Below the pieces are notes generated by a model. It made no database searches, had not been told where the DNA came from, and saw nothing but the letters and a program-made list of their open reading frames with translations. Below are positions 6,666 through 7,878 of a stretch of 7,878 nt of DNA, piece by piece. The position numbers were made by a program, and so were the translations under genes. The first letter of the stretch is position 1; every line of letters begins with the position of its first letter. The stretch covers positions 1-7,878 of the forward strand of contig UQYA01000081.1 in assembly GCA_900545165.1 (NCBI GenBank), read 5' to 3'. Source of the stretch: an uncultured Collinsella sp. (lineage in GTDB: Bacteria; Actinomycetota; Coriobacteriia; Coriobacteriales; Coriobacteriaceae).

Positions 6666-6901
6666 AGCAGTTGGGAGTTAGAGTCCTCTTTTTTACCACG
6701 CTCGGGAAGCACCTGTACGACATCGCCCTTCATGATAGGCTTGCCATAAAGGCGAAGTCGCTCCGGGCGGTTGTGTTCAAATACAAGCCCAAACTGGCGC
6801 TGCGCCGCAAAGGCGCGGATGTCGGCAGCGAGCTGACGATCGCCCAGCTTGACAGCGCGATCAACAAGGTTCTGAACGACTGCTTGCGTCGTCTGAGACA
6901 T
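6626..6901 (-). CDS. mod: N-terminal domain of Mod, separated by a frameshift (91 aa as read)
   Basis: This frame starts at ATG 6901-6899 with GGGGGAG upstream (spacing about 5 nt) and overlaps the RHH gene's stop by 1 nt (TGATG), so it is the true translation start of mod. It contains FGLVFEHNRPERLRLYGKP and KGDVVQVLPERGKK, then LLWLVNTVRGG, followed by LLI and a TAA at 6628-6626. This N-terminal segment is one I associate with actinobacterial type III Mod proteins, where it runs directly into the D-I/V-V-x-V-A-E-x-x-x-P-I-Y segment that here lies in the next frame. The two frames meet at the G8 run. As sequenced, translation ends 9 nt after the run, giving a short peptide and no Mod. A GTG directly in front of the ATG (6904-6902) is a less likely start. 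Confidence 0.85.
   Translation of the reverse strand: MSQTTQAVVQNLVDRAVKLGDRQLAADIRAFAAQRQFGLVFEHNRPERLRLYGKPIMKGDVVQVLPERGKKEDSNSQLLWLVNTVRGGLLI
6638..6645 (-). repeat. G8 homopolymer tract at the mod frame break (candidate phase-variation switch)
   Basis: On the coding strand, GTTC is followed by eight G and then TTGCTGATCTAA. With eight G the upstream frame reads R-G-G-L-L-I-stop. With seven it reads R-G-G-C-stop. With six or nine it passes into the long Mod frame (…TVRGGVADLKPY…). The run also contains a G GGG GGG heptamer suited to -1 ribosomal slippage, the direction needed to join the frames. The frame arithmetic comes straight from the sequence. Phase variation is inferred by analogy with poly-G-controlled mod genes in other bacteria. 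Confidence 0.8.
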
Positions 6902-7068
6902 CACTTCTCCCCCTTACACTTCTCGTCAATCCATTCGCGCAGGACTTTAGCCACCGTCTTATCCTGGCGCGCGGCATAGGACTTAAGAGCCCGCTTATCC
7001 TCACGGGTTATCGAGAGCGTGAACTTATCCAGCTCCTTTTCGGCATGAACAGCCTGATCTTCCTCCAT
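6901..7068 (-). CDS. Ribbon-helix-helix (CopG/Arc-type) regulator, 55 aa
   Basis: A very short gene starting at ATG 7068-7066 with GGAGG 7 nt upstream. It ends in a TGA whose last base is the first base of the mod ATG, so the two are translationally coupled. The sequence fits an RHH dimer: a beta strand KFTLSI (15-20), helix 1 TREDKRALKSYAARQDK (21-37), then helix 2 TVAKVLREWIDEKC (38-51). Such proteins bind DNA as dimers, inserting a paired beta sheet into the major groove of short repeated sites. Being first in the operon, with a perfect palindrome some 65 nt upstream of its start, it is probably an autorepressor of the restriction-modification operon, analogous to a controller protein. An antitoxin role is less likely, since the next gene is mod and not a toxin. 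Confidence 0.82.
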   Translation of the reverse strand: MEEDQAVHAEKELDKFTLSITREDKRALKSYAARQDKTVAKVLREWIDEKCKGEK

Positions 7069-7081
7069 GGTCGCCCCTCCG

Positions 7082-7112
7082 AATTGACCTGTTCTACGTT
7101 CCTTAATTGACC
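7082..7112 (-). repeat. Two direct AATTGACC copies in the operon leader
   Basis: AATTGACC occurs at 7082-7089 and 7105-7112 (GGTCAATT on the operon strand), 23 bp apart, between the proposed -10 and the RHH ribosome-binding site. It may be a second regulatory element or a chance repeat in AT-rich DNA. Confidence 0.3.
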
Positions 7113-7118
7113 GAAATC

Positions 7119-7124
7119 ATTTTA
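7119..7124 (-). promoter_or_regulatory. Putative -10 element (TAAAAT) of the RHH-mod-res operon
   Basis: Read on the minus strand, TAAAAT is one mismatch from the TATAAT consensus. It lies about 50 nt upstream of the RHH start, giving a plausible start of transcription near 7112. The -35 position, at normal spacing, falls within the palindrome at 7132-7155 and matches TTGACA poorly; a TTGGCA just beyond the palindrome is too far from this -10. A promoter covered by the operator would fit repression by the RHH protein. Confidence 0.45.
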
Positions 7125-7131
7125 CGGCAGA

Positions 7132-7155
7132 ATACGTAATTACGTAATTACGTAT
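7132..7155. promoter_or_regulatory. 24-bp perfect palindrome, probable RHH operator
   Basis: The 24 bp are exactly self-complementary and consist of repeated ACGTAATT units with an 8-bp period: AT, then ACGTAATT twice, then ACGTAT. They cover the expected -35 and spacer region of the operon promoter. Short repeats in phase, each with a dyad, are how RHH repressors usually arrange several dimers. The assignment to the product of 6901-7068 is inferred from proximity. Confidence 0.7.
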
Positions 7156-7192
7156 GCCAATTTGAGCCATGCATCAATCAATCACTAGTCAG

Positions 7193-7225
7193 TATTCGTT
7201 GACGAATCGTTGGGGATAACGAATA
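7193..7225. repeat. TATTCGTT inverted repeats
   Basis: ATTCGT (7194-7199) and ACGAAT (7202-7207) form a close dyad. TATTCGTT (7193-7200) is also exactly inverted at 7218-7225 (AACGAATA). One arm is shared between both pairings. It lies about 40 bp upstream of the RHH operator and could be a further binding site. Confidence 0.4.
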
Positions 7226-7255
7226 TATCGAGGTAGACAGTCGTTTTTACCGTCT

Positions 7256-7306
7256 GTGAGTACAAGCAAATCGATACTCAAAACGTCGTGAGTACATTTT
7301 GAGTAC
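7256..7306. repeat. Cluster of GAGTAC repeats with an inverted pair
   Basis: GAGTAC occurs at 7258-7263, 7290-7295 and 7301-7306; the first two are part of identical GTGAGTACA copies (7256-7264, 7288-7296). TACTCAAAA (7275-7283) is an exact inverted copy of TTTTGAGTA (7297-7305). The cluster lies in the non-coding space between guaA and the RHH gene; the rest of that space, to about 7505, is AT-rich and shows no gene. It could be a regulator or recombinase site, or an intergenic repeat family. Confidence 0.5.
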
Positions 7307-7509
7307 CAGTCCGAGCGGCCTCTTGCGGGCGGACGCAATCTGCCGGTCAGCATTAATTAGAAATAAATTGATGGCGTTGCTTCGGTAATTGAAAACACTT
7401 TAAAACATACCAGCAAACAATAATCCCAGCTAAACAGCTTGAGAGATTGCGTGGCTGGTTTGCATGTACCACATACACCACAATGCACAAGCATCCATGG
7501 CACGCAAAT

Positions 7510-7543
7510 AAAAAACGAGGGAGGCCGCATCCGACCTCCCTCG
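7510..7543 (-). terminator. Intrinsic terminator of guaA
   Basis: On the minus strand the stem CGAGGGAGG (7543-7535) pairs exactly with CCTCCCTCG (7524-7516) across a 10-nt loop and is followed by six T (7515-7510). It begins 15 nt after the guaA stop. A canonical rho-independent terminator, it separates guaA from the restriction-modification operon. Confidence 0.92.
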
Positions 7544-7557
7544 CAAAGAGCTATTTA

Positions 7558-7878
7558 CTATTCCCACTCGATCGTCGCGGGCGGCTTGGACGTAATGTCG
7601 TAGCACACGCGGTTGGCGCCGGGGACCTCGGCAACGATGCGGCCGGAGATGCGGGCCAACACGTCGTAGGGCAGCTTGGCCCAGTCGGCGGTCATGGCAT
7701 CGCTGGACTCGACGGCACGCAGGATGATCGGGCGCTGATAAGTGCGCTCGTCGCCCATAACGCCCACGGACTTAATGTCGGGCAGAACCGCAAAGTACTG
7801 CCAGCAGCTGTGCTCGGAGTTGCGCTCGCCGGTCTGCTCAAACAGACGCTGGTTGTAAGCGTCGAGCTCCTCGCGCAC
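7558..7878 (-). CDS. guaA: GMP synthase (glutamine-hydrolysing), C-terminal end
   Basis: This is the last 106 residues of GMP synthase, which makes GMP from XMP, ATP and glutamine in purine synthesis. The visible part is the C-terminal dimerisation domain: SVGVMGDERTYQRPIILRAV, then SSDAMTADWAKLPYDVLARI, and the highly conserved end CYDITSKPPATIEWE followed by TAG. The gene continues past the right edge of the window. The GTG at 7878-7876 is an internal Val, not a start. The 3' end of guaA is a known insertion target for genomic islands, which fits a restriction system next door, but the gene end here is intact and no integrase is in view. Confidence 0.97.
   Translation of the reverse strand: MREELDAYNQRLFEQTGERNSEHSCWQYFAVLPDIKSVGVMGDERTYQRPIILRAVESSDAMTADWAKLPYDVLARISGRIVAEVPGANRVCYDITSKPPATIEWE

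Noticed and set aside
7069..7557. Possible CRISPR or tRNA in the gap between guaA and the RHH gene
   Set aside because: The repeats are short, irregularly spaced and partly inverted, and no cloverleaf or T-arm sequence is visible.

Overview
The window looks like the end of an assembled contig from a moderately GC-rich actinobacterium, most likely a gut Coriobacteriia member (Collinsella or a relative). That placement is inferred from codon usage, the Arg/Ala-rich sensor kinase, the Coriobacteria-like style of the type III Mod/Res pair and the guaA tail; no rRNA or other marker is present to prove it. The first 13 bases are a leftover Tn5/Nextera mosaic-end adapter, so biological sequence begins at about base 14.

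Layout. (1) 14-811, + strand: the C-terminal part of a VanS-like sensor histidine kinase whose N-terminus is lost at the contig edge, with a strong hairpin over its stop codon. (2) About 840-1806: a small, mobile-element-like zone holding a DUF2958 gene, a 22-codon ORF directly behind it, a possible gene remnant, and a repeat- and hairpin-rich stretch that could be a transfer or replication site. (3) 1807-7068, - strand: a compact operon, transcribed right to left, of a 55-residue ribbon-helix-helix (RHH) protein, a type III DNA methyltransferase (mod) and a type III restriction/helicase subunit (res). The genes overlap by 1 nt or lie 2 nt apart. (4) 7069-7557: the operon's regulatory region, with a perfect 24-bp palindrome of ACGTAATT-type units, a -10 element, further repeats, and the guaA terminator. 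(5) 7558-7878, - strand: the 3' end of guaA (GMP synthase).

The most notable finding is that mod is split across two frames by a run of eight G residues near its 5' end. The upstream frame (start 6901) carries a good ribosome-binding site and the N-terminal domain. The downstream frame carries all the catalytic motifs, but its first ATG has no ribosome-binding site. Six or nine G would restore one continuous Mod (726 or 727 residues); seven or eight G switch it off. This is the arrangement of a phase-variable type III methyltransferase (a phasevarion). Programmed -1 frameshifting on the same G run, or an assembly error, are the alternatives. The RHH gene and the palindromic operator suggest that the operon also represses itself, giving two layers of control on one restriction-modification system.
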